Shown: positions 17,194 through 26,871 of the stretch, piece after piece | Layout: the number at the start of each line of letters is the position of its first letter | How positions within the stretch are numbered: position 1 is the stretch's first letter | NCBI RefSeq assembly: GCF_963662805.1 | Contig: NZ_OY759852.1 | Span: 124,001-188,000 of the forward strand | Source of the DNA: an uncultured Cohaesibacter sp. | GTDB lineage: Bacteria > Pseudomonadota > Alphaproteobacteria > Rhizobiales > Cohaesibacteraceae | Reading direction: 5' to 3' | DNA length: 64,000 nucleotides | The notes under the pieces: generated by a model | The model's database searches: none | What the model saw: the letters and a program-made list of their open reading frames with translations, nothing else | Told to the model about the DNA's origin: nothing | Program-made: the position numbers and the translations under genes

Positions 17194-19423
17194 TCAGTTT
17201 TGGTAAGTCAGGAGAGCGCTCTTCGTGCCCGAGCCAAACTTGGCATCAATCGAGCCGCTGTAATATCCTTCGTCCCGGAGCAGCTCCTGAATATGTCGCC
17301 GCGTCAGAGCAGAAAGCTGCTCTCCCTGCTTGTTGATCAGCAGGTCAACGGTTCTCTGCTCACGCAGTTTCAGGGCCTTGAGGAAATATTGGGCCGCGGC
17401 CTTCGGATCACGCTTTGTCGCCGAGCCATATTCGTAAAGGTGAGCGAGATTATACATGGCGACGGACTGATTCTGCTCGGCAGCGAGCTTGTAAAGCCGT
17501 TCCGCCTCATTCTCGTCCATGGGCAACCCACCAAGCCCCTTGCGATACATGTAGCCAAGATCATTAAGCGCGGTTGCGTCTCCCTTGTCGGCGGCGAGCC
17601 TGTAGAGGCGGGCTGCTTCAGCCTGATCCTTTTCCAGCCCTCCGGTTCCGTCGAAATAGAAGTTTGCCAATTCCCATTGAGCGATGGTGTGACCGAGGTC
17701 GGCTGCCATCCTGTAGTAGCGCGCGGCTTCTTTGAGATCCTTGGGAAGACCGCCTTTGCCGAAGCTGTACATATAACCGAGATTGTTGAGCGCATTCGGC
17801 TCATCCTGTTCGGCAGCGAGGCGATAAAGCCGCACGGCTTCCTCCTCGTCGACGGCCACGCCGCCCTTGCCATATTGATAGATGTAACCAAGGGTGTTCT
17901 GGGCCGAGGCAATGCCTTTTTCGGCCGCAGGCTTGTACCATTCGGCGGCCTTGCCGATGTCGACGGCGTAGCCACCATTGCCGTTGTAATACATCCAGCC
18001 GATGTCAGCCTGCGCCTGCGCATTGCCATTCTCTGCTGCCATCCGAATGAGACGGACAGCCTTTTGCTCATCCTTCTCAAAGCCGCAACTGGCGTCCCAA
18101 TAACAAACCCCGAGTTCCTGCTGCGCCTTGTCGTCGCCGCTCATGGACGCATCGTTGAGGAACAGCGAAGCTTTCACCATTTCGTCCTTGGTGATGTCGC
18201 CACGACCGAACTTCTCTTTTGCGTCGAAAAAGGCGTCTAGCTGTTTGTCGATTGTCGCGTCCGGTTCAGACGAGGACGGGCTCTCCTCCTCTCCCGTTGT
18301 TCCGCTGGTCTCTGTTGGCTGTTCGCTGGATGTGTCCGGCGACTTGGACGGAACTGGAGCCTCGGGGGCCGGGGTGAGTTGAGGGGGTGTCTTGTTGTCG
18401 AGCTGCTGGGCCTGCAACAGCTTTTCGAGTTTCGCGATGCGTTCCAGAAGCTCCTGATTGGCAATCGAGGTTGGGGCTGGGGTCGGAACTGCGTCCTCGG
18501 TCTTGACCTCACGCTCTTGTGGTTCAGGCGAGATTGATTGGCTTGGCACCTTGAAGACGAAATCGCCCAGATCGAAGCCGTGGGCACGCAACTTGCCAAA
18601 GCGCGGCGTCTGGCTGTTGCCGGTCAGATTGCTGACCCGTTGATCGAGATAGAGCCCCAGTTCGCTGCCGAGGATATATCCGTCACCATTCATATCCGCC
18701 CTGGGATCCTTGCCGTTGATGGCATCAAGGAACAGTTCACGGAACAGGCCATCGTCGCTCACCGCCTGATTGGCGTCACCCGAGGAGACGAACTGGCGCA
18801 CCTTGTTGGTCACGGCACGGGTCACGACGGCGGGCGGCTTTGATCTTGCGGAGGTGAAAACGGTGCCAGAAAAGCAGCTGTCGAAGATCGCGATCACATG
18901 ACGGGGCGCGGGCCTCGCGCATGAACTCGCCAAAGCGGCGCAGAGAGAGCGCCTTGAAGCGGAAGTCGACGCCGTCCTCCAGCTCGGGATCTGGCGCATC
19001 GGTGGGAACCAGATAGCCTTCGCCGTCAATCGTGTGGCCGTGCCCCGCATACCAGATGAACAGACGGGCGTCGGGATAGCGCCCCTTGTAGATGACGAAT
19101 TCCTCAACGGTTCTCTCAAGCTCGCGCGAGTCGAGATTCTTGGCGAGCGTGACCTCGAAGCCTCTCTCCTCAAGCGCCTTGGCTACTTCCTCGGCATCCT
19201 TGATGGCGTTGGAAAGGCTGACCCATGTCGGTTCAAGATAGTGATCGTTGCCGATAACGAGCGCGAAAGACCGTTGGTAGAGCGGGATGGTCGCATCCAC
19301 ACCATTTTCCTTCACCGTCAGCGTCAGCCCACGGGAGGCCTCTTGCGCAGTAGCTGGCACAGCCACTGTCATCACAGCAACAACCGCGATTGCAACCCAC
19401 TTCCCCACCATGCAAGGTGCCAT
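17194..19423 (-). pseudogene. Exported caspase-like (C14) protease with Sel1 repeats and peptidoglycan-binding-like tail, frameshifted by one base
   Basis: Read through one indel, the protein has about 742 residues. In order it has a signal peptide (MAPCMVGKWVAIAVVAVM, cleavage after ATAQ) and a caspase p20-like domain starting SFALVIGNDHY. The catalytic histidine is in WYAGHGH and the catalytic cysteine in IFDSCFSG. An EF-hand-like loop DMNGDGYILGSEL, a Pro/Glu/Thr-rich linker, about seven Sel1-like repeats and a C-terminal GYYSGSIDAKFGSGTKSAL peptidoglycan-binding-like module follow. The frames meet at four G (18903-18906). Removing one base restores continuity between the His and Cys motifs. 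The start at 19423 follows GGAGG. The signal peptide places this protease in the periplasm, unusual for the family. The frameshift is probably a sequencing error. Confidence 0.75.
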
Positions 19424-19621
19424 CGTCTGCCTCCAGCTTGCGGATCCGGCTCGCGAGAACATCGTCAGGTCACGTCCTTAAGTTGATGCCGTCAATTCAC
19501 ATTCGCGGGCCAGATCTGATTGCTTCTTTGCCCTCTACTCTAGGGTCATGGGCTCCTGCATTTCAATCCGCTTCTCGGACCAGCAAGACTTTTCTTACAA
19601 ACACAAAAGGCGGGCACATAC

Positions 19622-19647
19622 AAAAGGCGGGACGCTATTCCCGCCTT
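19622..19647 (-). terminator. Terminator between the first ompA-like gene and the caspase gene
   Basis: The 9-bp perfect stem AAGGCGGGA with TCCCGCCTT has a 6-nt loop and, on the minus strand, a TTTTGT tail. It follows the stop of the ompA-like gene at 19669 by about 20 bp. The caspase gene downstream therefore probably has its own promoter in the following 200 bp. Confidence 0.7.
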
Positions 19648-19668
19648 GCTGACCAGAGGTGCCCGACG

Positions 19669-20656
19669 CTAGCGGATGATGATCCGCCCGGGCTTGTAAA
19701 CCGGAGGTGTCCTGACGGTCTCGCAGCCAAGCGGGGTGCGGCCGGTGTTGAAGTCATCGAGATGATGCGTCAACGGACGGGGATCGTTGGCGACCTTGCG
19801 CTGACAATCCATGTCGGAGACATCACTCATCCCACCGGGTATCTGATGCCCGAACCAGCCAAACCCGGCGTATCTCTGGCGCACGTCGTCGGCATTGAGG
19901 ACAAACTTGCGTACCTCGTCCTTGAAGCTCCACACAGTGATCGGCTGCTGAGCGGGCACGGCACTGATCGTGTCGGTGATCTGGCTGACTTCCAGTCTTT
20001 GATTGGCGGCAGACAGCGGATTTTGAGGGTGTTTGAGCTTGCGTCCCCCCCCAACCGACCGTCACCAACCGCGCCTGATCGATGGCAAAGGCATCGACCA
20101 GAAACGCCTTGATGGCCTCTGCTCGGAAATGGCTCAGTTGATCATTGTAGACCGTATCCCCTTGCGCATCGGTATGGACGCCGATCAGGTAACTATGAGC
20201 CTTCAGCTGTTCACTTCTGAGGGCATGTCCGAGCGGGATGAGCGCCTGTTTGGCCTCTTCGCTCAGAACCGTGCTCTTGTCGCTGAACAGAAGGGACAGC
20301 TCGGTTGCATGATTATAGTCAGTAAGGAAGGTTCCGGCGAAGGCTGGCTGAACGATTTCGAGCGCAAAGGGCCGCGTCATGTCGCGCAGATGGCTGACAA
20401 CCTCTGTCGGCTCCAGCGTCTCGATGATGATGCGCACATCAGCATCCGGGTTGCCGGACTTGATAACCTCCGACAGTTCGGCGCTCTTGTCCTTGCTGTC
20501 TTCGATCTTGTTCTGGACTTGAGAGTTCTTTTCGGCGACCAATGCTTTTTCAGTCGCTTTTACGACTGGATCGCCGACAGTTTCTGCCTGCGCATGAGCC
20601 AGCGTTGCCGCGCTCGCGCAGATGGCCAACGTCAGGGCCAATGAGAGTTTAGCCAT
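19669..20656 (-). pseudogene. Exported OmpA-like protein A, frameshifted in a run of eight C
   Basis: The reconstructed protein has about 328 residues. It has a signal peptide (MAKLSLALTLAICASAATLAHA), a coiled-coil-prone Lys/Glu stretch (residues 30-65) and an OmpA C-terminal-like domain (ELSLLFSDKSTVLSEEAKQAL, then VHTDAQGD, then FAIDQARLVTVGWGG). It ends in the tail NDPRP-x5-LDDFNTGRTPLGCE shared with protein B. The frame breaks at eight C on the plus strand (20045-20052). Seven would join GWGG to RKLKHPQNPLSAANQRLEV, the usual end of an OmpA domain. It probably binds peptidoglycan or acts as a periplasmic scaffold. The AAGGACACG ribosome site fixes the start. Confidence 0.72.
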
Positions 20657-20751
20657 AGTCGTGTCCTTTCACATGGTCACTTGTGTAGCTTTCTCCTTTG
20701 ACTGGGACGGACTAGGGCCGTTTTTGTTTCTGCGAAGCCCCGTCACGAGAG

Positions 20752-20779
20752 AAGGCCCGATCCATCAGGGTCGGGCCTT
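20752..20779 (-). terminator. Terminator after OmpA-like protein B gene
   Basis: The stem AAGGCCCGA with TCGGGCCTT encloses a 10-nt loop, about 48 bp beyond the stop of the minus-strand gene at 20827. The T tail is modest on both strands. It separates the two ompA-like genes into different transcription units or lowers expression of the downstream one. Confidence 0.6.
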
Positions 20780-20826
20780 GTTGATTTCTATTCTCTATGC
20801 CTTCGATTGAGGCTTGAACCAGAGGA

Positions 20827-21807
20827 TCAGTTGATCGTGATCCGGTCGCCTTCCCGGTTCACACCACCTGGAGATGGCGGAGGAGCGAGCTGTCTCAAGT
20901 CCTCTTCGCATTTCAGCGGCGTGCGTCCGGTGTTGAAGTCATCGAGATTATGCTGGCTCGGCCGCGGGTCATTGCTGAGGCGGCGGGCGCATTCTTCCTC
21001 CGGAGTAAGCGGAGCGGCTTCAGCACTCGGCACCACGACGGTGACGGACTGGCCGTCAGTCTCGACGGTCGTTGGTCCATTGCGGGCAGGAATATTTGGC
21101 TGCTTTTGCATCTGGATCGTCACAGGCTGATTGCCCCCATCGATCTTGACCTCAAGGCCGGGGAAGCGGTTGTGGATCTGCTGGACCGAGATGGTGGATT
21201 TGGTGAACCTGTCCTCTCCCTGCCAGACGGTCACAGACGTGCCGGGGGCCACATTGACAATCTCGTTGGTCACGAAGCTGACCTCAACACGGCGGTTGAT
21301 GCCAGCGTTGGGACGGCTTGGATCTTTGAGGCGCTCTTCGCCCCAACCAATGGTAATCAGGCGAGACGGATCGACACCACCGACCTCAACGAGATAGGCA
21401 GCGACGGACTCTGCACGACGCTCGGAGAGGTCCTGATTGTTCATCCAGCTGCCTTTGGCGTCCGTGTGACCGGCAACGAGATAGCGGTATCTGGAAATGG
21501 CAGGATCGCGCATGGCTGATGCCAGGGCATCCAGCATGATCATGCCCTTCTCGGTGAGCTGCGCACTGCCGAAGTTGAAAAAGACCGGGAATTCAGCGCT
21601 CGTGCCATAGTGCGTGACAAAATATTCCGAAGGGCGACGCACGATGATCTCGATCCTCCCTGCGGCCTGAGCTGGTCCCTCCTGAGCAGCTGAAGCGACC
21701 GGGTCAAGTTGCTTGATGATCCGGTTGATCTGATCTGTCCGACTGTCTGCCATTGCTTGGGTCGAGCCGATGAGCCCGATAGCCAATGCCAAGATGATCT
21801 TTTTCAT
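20827..21807 (-). CDS. Exported OmpA-like protein B
   Basis: The 326-residue protein starts with a signal peptide (MKKIILALAIGLIGSTQAMA). It carries an OmpA C-terminal-like domain at about residues 70-180 (PVFFNFGSAQLTEKG, then AGHTDAKGSWMNNQDLSERRA, then GINRRVEVSFV). This domain usually holds diaminopimelate of peptidoglycan. A further 140 residues end in NDPRP-x5-LDDFNTGRTPLKCE and a proline-rich tail. The tail motif is repeated in protein A. It has no beta-barrel or lipobox, so it is probably periplasmic. The gene starts 65 bp after the stop of the single-span membrane protein gene and may be in the same operon. Confidence 0.78.
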   Translation of the reverse strand: MKKIILALAIGLIGSTQAMADSRTDQINRIIKQLDPVASAAQEGPAQAAGRIEIIVRRPSEYFVTHYGTSAEFPVFFNFGSAQLTEKGMIMLDALASAMRDPAISRYRYLVAGHTDAKGSWMNNQDLSERRAESVAAYLVEVGGVDPSRLITIGWGEERLKDPSRPNAGINRRVEVSFVTNEIVNVAPGTSVTVWQGEDRFTKSTISVQQIHNRFPGLEVKIDGGNQPVTIQMQKQPNIPARNGPTTVETDGQSVTVVVPSAEAAPLTPEEECARRLSNDPRPSQHNLDDFNTGRTPLKCEEDLRQLAPPPSPGGVNREGDRITIN

Positions 21808-21872
21808 CTCAAGGTTCCTTTGAATAAGCTGACGTTTGGTCTTGCAGTCTCTCTGTACGATTTAGGCCGGTT

Positions 21873-23309
21873 CTAGTTGGTCAGGGTGATTGTCACCGTG
21901 GATGGTGTTTGTTCTTCGTTGCCTGTTGTTGCGGACGGGAAGTGAAAGGCTCCGGTCGGTCTCTGCTGGCGTTTGAAAAACAGCAACAGCTGGGGACCTG
22001 TGCCTGATGCGCGGGAGACATCAAAGGGCGGCATGGTGCTTTGCAGCAGGGTTGGGGGAATCTGGCTCGCCAGCTGGCGCGGCTGCATCTTATCGGTTGC
22101 GGCGATGCCGATACCGCACACGGAGACGCCGAGCGGCAAGGTAAATTGCCCGTCCTCTGCGGCCTCGACCGGCTCGGCAGACGCTAAGTTTGGGTTGATC
22201 AGCGCGTTGATGCAGGAGGCGCCGTTGGCGCTCTTGATGAGATAGAATTCGTAAGGCTGTACCTTGGCTTCTGGCTCATCTTCCGGCTCGCTCGGGGTGG
22301 CCGAGGGGACCGGCTCATCCGCTTTATCAGCGACGTCGGGCTGTGGTTCGACAGGTTTGTCGGCTTCGGTTTTTGCCTCCGGCTCAGGCGGAGTGTCCTC
22401 CACTGGCTTGGCTGTCGGCTCCGTCTGCTCGTTGTCTACGATGATTTCTTTCTTGGCTGATGGTTCCCGAGGATCTGGAGCATCGTCTGATGTCGTTTGA
22501 GGCTCTGCTGCCGAAGGGCTGGCCGGTTGCACTGACAGGCTTTGGTAGAAGGCCAAACCGTCCTTCCAATAGAGCCCCCCTGCCCCGACTGCGACCACGA
22601 CAAGCAGGGATGCGACGAGAGCAAGCGGTGTTTTGCCGCCTGATCCAGATGTCTGTTGTTTTGGTTCTCTCTGGCTGGAGACCTGCTCACCCACTTCCTC
22701 AGGACTCAATGTCAGGCGGTCGAGGCCTTCTTTAAGGGTTGCGATGACATGGAACTCCGCCCCCAGCCCCTTGAGCGACTTGCCAATATCGCTCGACACC
22801 AACGTAGCCTGATGGGGAGGCAGGAAGATCAGCAGCCGCTTGCCCTCGCCGAGCAGTCTCTGGGCTTCGGGCCGGAACAGCTTCAGTTTTGCTTCGATGT
22901 CATAGGAGCGCTGGGTGTCGAGGGTGAGATCGAATTCATAGGCCCCGGTAGACCAGACCACCATCTCCGGTTCACCATCGGGCAGGCCCGTTGCGCTCGA
23001 GAAATAGTCGCTGATGCCCTGTTGCAGGGCGGCGTGGGACAGGGCGACCGGCACCTTCCAGCTTTCACCCGAGACGATCTTCTCATTGAGCACCATGCGA
23101 TAGCAGGTACCATCGCTCAGCCCTTCAAGAGCCAGCGCGCTCTGGGCATCGATCAGAGCGTCGAAATCCTCGGTCAGGGACTTATGGCTCTTGTGATCGG
23201 TGCGGCCCACCGTTACCGAAGAAATCCTGAGCTTTGGATGCTTCTTGTAACTGGTGATCCGCCGATAGCCTGGCAGGTCCGTCACCGGTATGAGGAACTC
23301 AATCTTCAT
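21873..23309 (-). CDS. Unknown single-span inner-membrane protein with cytosolic N-domain and periplasmic C-domain
   Basis: I do not recognise this 478-residue protein. The first 245 residues form a globular, probably cytosolic domain. A transmembrane helix (TPLALVASLLVVVAVGAGGLYW, about 250-272) follows. Next comes a 120-residue Pro/Glu/Asp/Lys-rich spacer long enough to cross much of the periplasm. A C-terminal domain of about 130 residues, with paired cysteines (ASCINALINP and GVSVCGIG), ends the protein. The spacer is like that of TonB or other envelope-spanning proteins. The start overlaps the preceding gene by 11 bp, showing coupled translation. It may carry a signal across the inner membrane to the OmpA-like or caspase-like proteins, which is inference. 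Confidence 0.65.
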   Translation of the reverse strand: MKIEFLIPVTDLPGYRRITSYKKHPKLRISSVTVGRTDHKSHKSLTEDFDALIDAQSALALEGLSDGTCYRMVLNEKIVSGESWKVPVALSHAALQQGISDYFSSATGLPDGEPEMVVWSTGAYEFDLTLDTQRSYDIEAKLKLFRPEAQRLLGEGKRLLIFLPPHQATLVSSDIGKSLKGLGAEFHVIATLKEGLDRLTLSPEEVGEQVSSQREPKQQTSGSGGKTPLALVASLLVVVAVGAGGLYWKDGLAFYQSLSVQPASPSAAEPQTTSDDAPDPREPSAKKEIIVDNEQTEPTAKPVEDTPPEPEAKTEADKPVEPQPDVADKADEPVPSATPSEPEDEPEAKVQPYEFYLIKSANGASCINALINPNLASAEPVEAAEDGQFTLPLGVSVCGIGIAATDKMQPRQLASQIPPTLLQSTMPPFDVSRASGTGPQLLLFFKRQQRPTGAFHFPSATTGNEEQTPSTVTITLTN

Positions 23310-23865
23310 CGTGTCCGCTCTTGAGGAAGATGCCGAGGGATGGAGATTTGAGCAGGTCGAGCAGTTGCTGATCCTTCTCGTTCTCGGCATCCAGTATGAT
23401 CATTCTAACCCCTTTCACGACCGGCCCCAATTCGTACATCAATATCAGTCCGTCATCGCTACAGAATTCGATCACCTGAGGGTTCGAGGCGGCGTCTTTT
23501 ACGACGAGGTCCCCATCTGCATCATCAAAACTGATTTCGATGAAATAGTCGCCACCGTCTTCCACTACGCTGAGGCAATAAAAGCCCAACTGGCGCAGGG
23601 GGTAGTCATCACTCGATGCTGCCGCCGCCATTTCACAAAAGGCGATGGCCTGATCAGACAGGAGGCTGGTGTAACTTCTGAACAGCCGTCCGTTCTCGCG
23701 CAACTTGCGCTCGATCTCAAAGTCAAGCGGCGCAGAGGGAGAGCGGTTCGCGTAGTCGAACAATCGTTTAAAGGTCACGGCACGCGGTGCGGTCTCGACC
23801 TGCTCGCCTTCGTCCTGAAGATCGAACAGGAATTCCACTTCTTCAGGTTTCAACTCATTCGGCAT
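23299..23865 (-). CDS. Unknown acidic cytosolic protein
   Basis: This 188-residue protein has no signal peptide, membrane segment or motif I recognise. It is strongly acidic, with an N-terminal ELKPEEVEFLFDLQDEGEQVE stretch in outline. A beta-rich middle (FIEISFDDADGDLVVKD) follows. It overlaps the genes on both sides by 11 bp, so the three products are made together and probably form a complex. The stop codon lies inside the start region of the membrane protein gene. Confidence 0.6.
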   Translation of the reverse strand: MPNELKPEEVEFLFDLQDEGEQVETAPRAVTFKRLFDYANRSPSAPLDFEIERKLRENGRLFRSYTSLLSDQAIAFCEMAAAASSDDYPLRQLGFYCLSVVEDGGDYFIEISFDDADGDLVVKDAASNPQVIEFCSDDGLILMYELGPVVKGVRMIILDAENEKDQQLLDLLKSPSLGIFLKSGHDED

Positions 23866-25234
23866 GGATGCCTCCTGCGGAAATCGGCTCGGCCGTTGCG
23901 CTGCCTGCCAGTTTGGTCCAGAACACGTCTCTGTCCCGTTCGAATTGGTCCTTGCGCTCTGTCTCTGACTGATGATTTTTAATCTGGGTTTTCAGCGTGC
24001 GCAGGTGATCGAGCACCGTAATGGCGTTGCCATACATGCCCGAAAGCGTTTTGGTCACCTCTTCGAGCGTCTCACCGATGCCTTTTCGGCGCTTCACCTT
24101 CTTGAAGGCGGCTTCAAATCGCTTGATGGAAGGTTCAAGGCGAGCGGCGGCCTCCGTTGGGAGGCGACCAAGCTTGAGGTTGCAGTAGGCATAGGCCTCG
24201 CAGATTTCCTGCGTGCGGTTGATCCAGTCGTTGATCATTTCGATACTGTCTTCATAATCTCTCGTGTCATCGTTTCTGAGGAGTTCGGCGATTTTCTCGC
24301 TCGCCTCGTCCCCGCCAACCCGTCGCTGCTGGATGACCTGGTTCTGCAAGGGCTGGAACCGGATGATCCGCACGATGGACAGGGGAATGTGATGTCCTTG
24401 AGTGAGTACACGACTGAATAGGCGCAGATTTGTTTCCTGCGTTTTGGAAAGGATCGGGATCGGACCGGACTGAGCTGCCGTCAGGGCGATGTCGAAGAGA
24501 TCCAGATCGGGCTGGGACTGGCTTTCGAACTGGTCGCTGATCTTGTCCGCATCCATGGTGTCGAGGCGGCTCTTGCCCGGATCATCGGCGTAGGTGACGT
24601 CTTCCTCACCCTGAATGAGATGAAAATAGCCCCTGTGTCTCGTATCATGGCGCGTGAAGGCGAGAAGCACAGCAAGCTGGACGAAATTGTTGTAGCGCGC
24701 AGGTGCTGGCGGCTCGGCGTCCTGCCAGCGATCGAGAATGATGTTGTCAAGCTCTCCGCGTTGCACGGCGCCACTCATGTCCTCGATCATCCGGCTGTTG
24801 CGGCGGATGGTGTCATAATGCTCGAACAGATCAACCCGCAAGGCGTGGAACTTGCTGCAGAGGGTGTTCTTGAGCTGCTTCAGATCGGCCTCCTCGCGCG
24901 AAGAGCCGAGGAATGCCCGAAAGGCAGCGATGCAGTCTTCGGTATATTTGGCCTCCCCCACCGTCATGATGAAATCGAACACCGCATGGCTGAGTTTGCG
25001 GATCCCCTTTTTCTTCAGGGCAATGGCAATGTAGAGATCATTGAAGCTGACCACCGTCTGATCGATCTTGCCGGTGATGTCCTTGCAGATCTCGAAAATC
25101 ACGCTTTCGTTGCGATCTCCCAGAAATCCATAAATCAACTTTCTAAACTTGAGCTGATCAACCTCGCTCAGTCCAATCTCGAAGGAGATGCTGCGGATCT
25201 GGGTGTTGATCTCGCCGATGTCGATTTGCGCCAT
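23855..25234 (-). CDS. Unknown helical cytosolic protein
   Basis: This protein has 459 residues from the ATG at 25234 (MAQIDIGEINTQ). In-frame starts at 25303 and 25351 are possible, but the GGGGAAACAGGTA leader favours 25234. It is predominantly helical and charged, with a middle part of about 100 residues (EEDVTYADDPGKSRLDTMD onward) and a C-terminal part likely to form a coiled coil (LDHLRTLKTQIKNHQSETE). No enzyme motif, signal peptide or membrane span is seen. It is first in a three-gene overlapping unit that ends with the single-span membrane protein. Confidence 0.55.
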   Translation of the reverse strand: MAQIDIGEINTQIRSISFEIGLSEVDQLKFRKLIYGFLGDRNESVIFEICKDITGKIDQTVVSFNDLYIAIALKKKGIRKLSHAVFDFIMTVGEAKYTEDCIAAFRAFLGSSREEADLKQLKNTLCSKFHALRVDLFEHYDTIRRNSRMIEDMSGAVQRGELDNIILDRWQDAEPPAPARYNNFVQLAVLLAFTRHDTRHRGYFHLIQGEEDVTYADDPGKSRLDTMDADKISDQFESQSQPDLDLFDIALTAAQSGPIPILSKTQETNLRLFSRVLTQGHHIPLSIVRIIRFQPLQNQVIQQRRVGGDEASEKIAELLRNDDTRDYEDSIEMINDWINRTQEICEAYAYCNLKLGRLPTEAAARLEPSIKRFEAAFKKVKRRKGIGETLEEVTKTLSGMYGNAITVLDHLRTLKTQIKNHQSETERKDQFERDRDVFWTKLAGSATAEPISAGGIHAE

Positions 25235-25797
25235 TACCTGTTTCCCCGCCGTGCGATTGAGACTTTCACACACTCGTTTAAAAGCCACTCTTTTTGCGAG
25301 CATATGGTCTGTCACGCCTATATGCCAGTTATCTGCGGAAATTTCCTGCAATTCTGGTTACCTTCTGGAAACCAATAGATACATTCGTCCGCGATGAATG
25401 TGGTTGCATATCGCGGTATAATGACAAGGGAAGTTCGCATGGGAGGACTTCAGTCTGCACTCCCTCCTTTTCGAAGTTCCAATGCCGATCCTTCAAGAAA
25501 ATTCGGGCTGTTGCCAGAACTGCCAGAATGTGACCTGTGTTTACCTTGTCCTGTCAAATATCCGAAACTTTACGAATGGATAGTGACAAGGCAGTTGCAG
25601 CTTTTCATACTCTGACAACCATAAAGTGAAGCATAGAGCCAACGCCCGCGGAGGGACAACTAAGCGCATTGGCAAGAAATTTCGGATGCCGAAAGACAAA
25701 AGCGCGCCTAGCTCGTCCATGAGATTTTCAAGCGCTCGACATGGTGACCTTCGATCGAGCGATTGAACAGACAAGTCCTATGAGCAGGAGAACAGAC
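25235..25797. other. Divergent promoter region of the envelope cluster
   Basis: About 560 bp lie between the minus-strand three-gene unit and the plus-strand exported-protein pair, so one region can control both arms. A 7-bp inverted repeat, CCTTGTC at 25544-25550 and GACAAGG at 25585-25591, is the only symmetrical element I noticed. Its role is unknown. No other gene is convincing here. Confidence 0.4.
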
Positions 25798-26775
25798 ATG
25801 ACCTTCTTCAAAACCGCTTTTGCCTCGGCCCTCATTGCGGGCTCCACGCTTCTGGGCATCTCTGCCGCATCCGCGCAGGAGCTTCGCCCCAACCTCGTCC
25901 TTATGATACAGGATGACGACACCGATACGGTGGCGGAGAACCGTCAGCGCATCATGAGCCGGGTTCGCCAGGCCGTGAACACATCCCTGAGCGCCTACGG
26001 CTACAACATGTATGACTCGGGCGTCATCTCGCAGAATTTTATCACGCCGCGCAATCAGCGTCTGGCTCGTGCCGCCCTTATCGACGTGGCCCGCTCCATC
26101 ACTCAGCCGCCAATCGATGCCGGCCTTCTGATGAAGGTCTATGCGTCGGCCGAAAAAAATCCCTACAGCGACATCTATCGCCTCAACCTTCGGGTCGAGG
26201 GGGATGTGCTGAATGTTTCTTCCGGTCAGGTCATCGGCGGCTTTGAAGCCACAGCGATGGAAAAACCGGTGCTGCCGGTCAACTGCGACCGCATCTGTAT
26301 CCTGGAGGAAGTCGGCAAGCATTCCCGCGTTCTCGCCGAGGATGTCTCCCGTGCGCTCGATATTCAGATCAAGGGCTATCTGAAATCCGGTGGCGTGACC
26401 TCGCGTCAGCCTCAACCGGCCACGATCCCCGGCGCTCCTCCGGCAACTGCACCGATGGCAGCAGCGCCCGCGCCCGCTGCCCCGGCCATGCCCGGCCAGT
26501 GCGAAGGCTTCCCGCAGAGCTATGCGATGACCTTCATCGGGTTTGAGCTGAACGAGCAGTCCATGATCGAGGAATTCCTCAACAGCTTCTCGTGCAAATT
26601 CCAGATGCGCAATCTGCCTTCGAGCAATTCACGCATCGGCTTCTGGTACGAAACGTCGGCCAATGACAGCGTCATGCGCCGCAACCTTCGCACCATGCTC
26701 GACTATATGGACGTGAACGGCCAGATCAACTTCGCCGGTACACAGATCCAGGTTACAAAGATCCCGTCACGTTGA
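25798..26775 (+). CDS. Unknown exported protein with Pro/Ala-rich hinge
   Basis: The 325-residue protein has a clear signal peptide (MTFFKTAFASALIAGSTLLG, cleavage after SASA). Its N-domain of about 170 residues resembles in outline the FlgT/CsgG/LpoB type of periplasmic alpha/beta domain (LRPNLVLMIQDDDTDT, then YRLNLRVEGDVLNVSSGQVI). A Pro/Ala-rich hinge (residues 208-240) and a C-domain of about 85 residues follow. The fold comparison is by eye only. The ATG at 25798 follows AGGAG at good spacing. It lies 96 bp upstream of the DUF4384-like gene and is probably co-transcribed. Confidence 0.6.
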   Translation: MTFFKTAFASALIAGSTLLGISAASAQELRPNLVLMIQDDDTDTVAENRQRIMSRVRQAVNTSLSAYGYNMYDSGVISQNFITPRNQRLARAALIDVARSITQPPIDAGLLMKVYASAEKNPYSDIYRLNLRVEGDVLNVSSGQVIGGFEATAMEKPVLPVNCDRICILEEVGKHSRVLAEDVSRALDIQIKGYLKSGGVTSRQPQPATIPGAPPATAPMAAAPAPAAPAMPGQCEGFPQSYAMTFIGFELNEQSMIEEFLNSFSCKFQMRNLPSSNSRIGFWYETSANDSVMRRNLRTMLDYMDVNGQINFAGTQIQVTKIPSR

Positions 26776-26871
26776 CAGGACCCCACCGATCCGTACACAC
26801 TCAAGGCCCGCTAGCGATAGCGGGTCTCGCCTTTCTCTGACGCCTTTGCCACTTTTTCTTCCGGTTCTACC

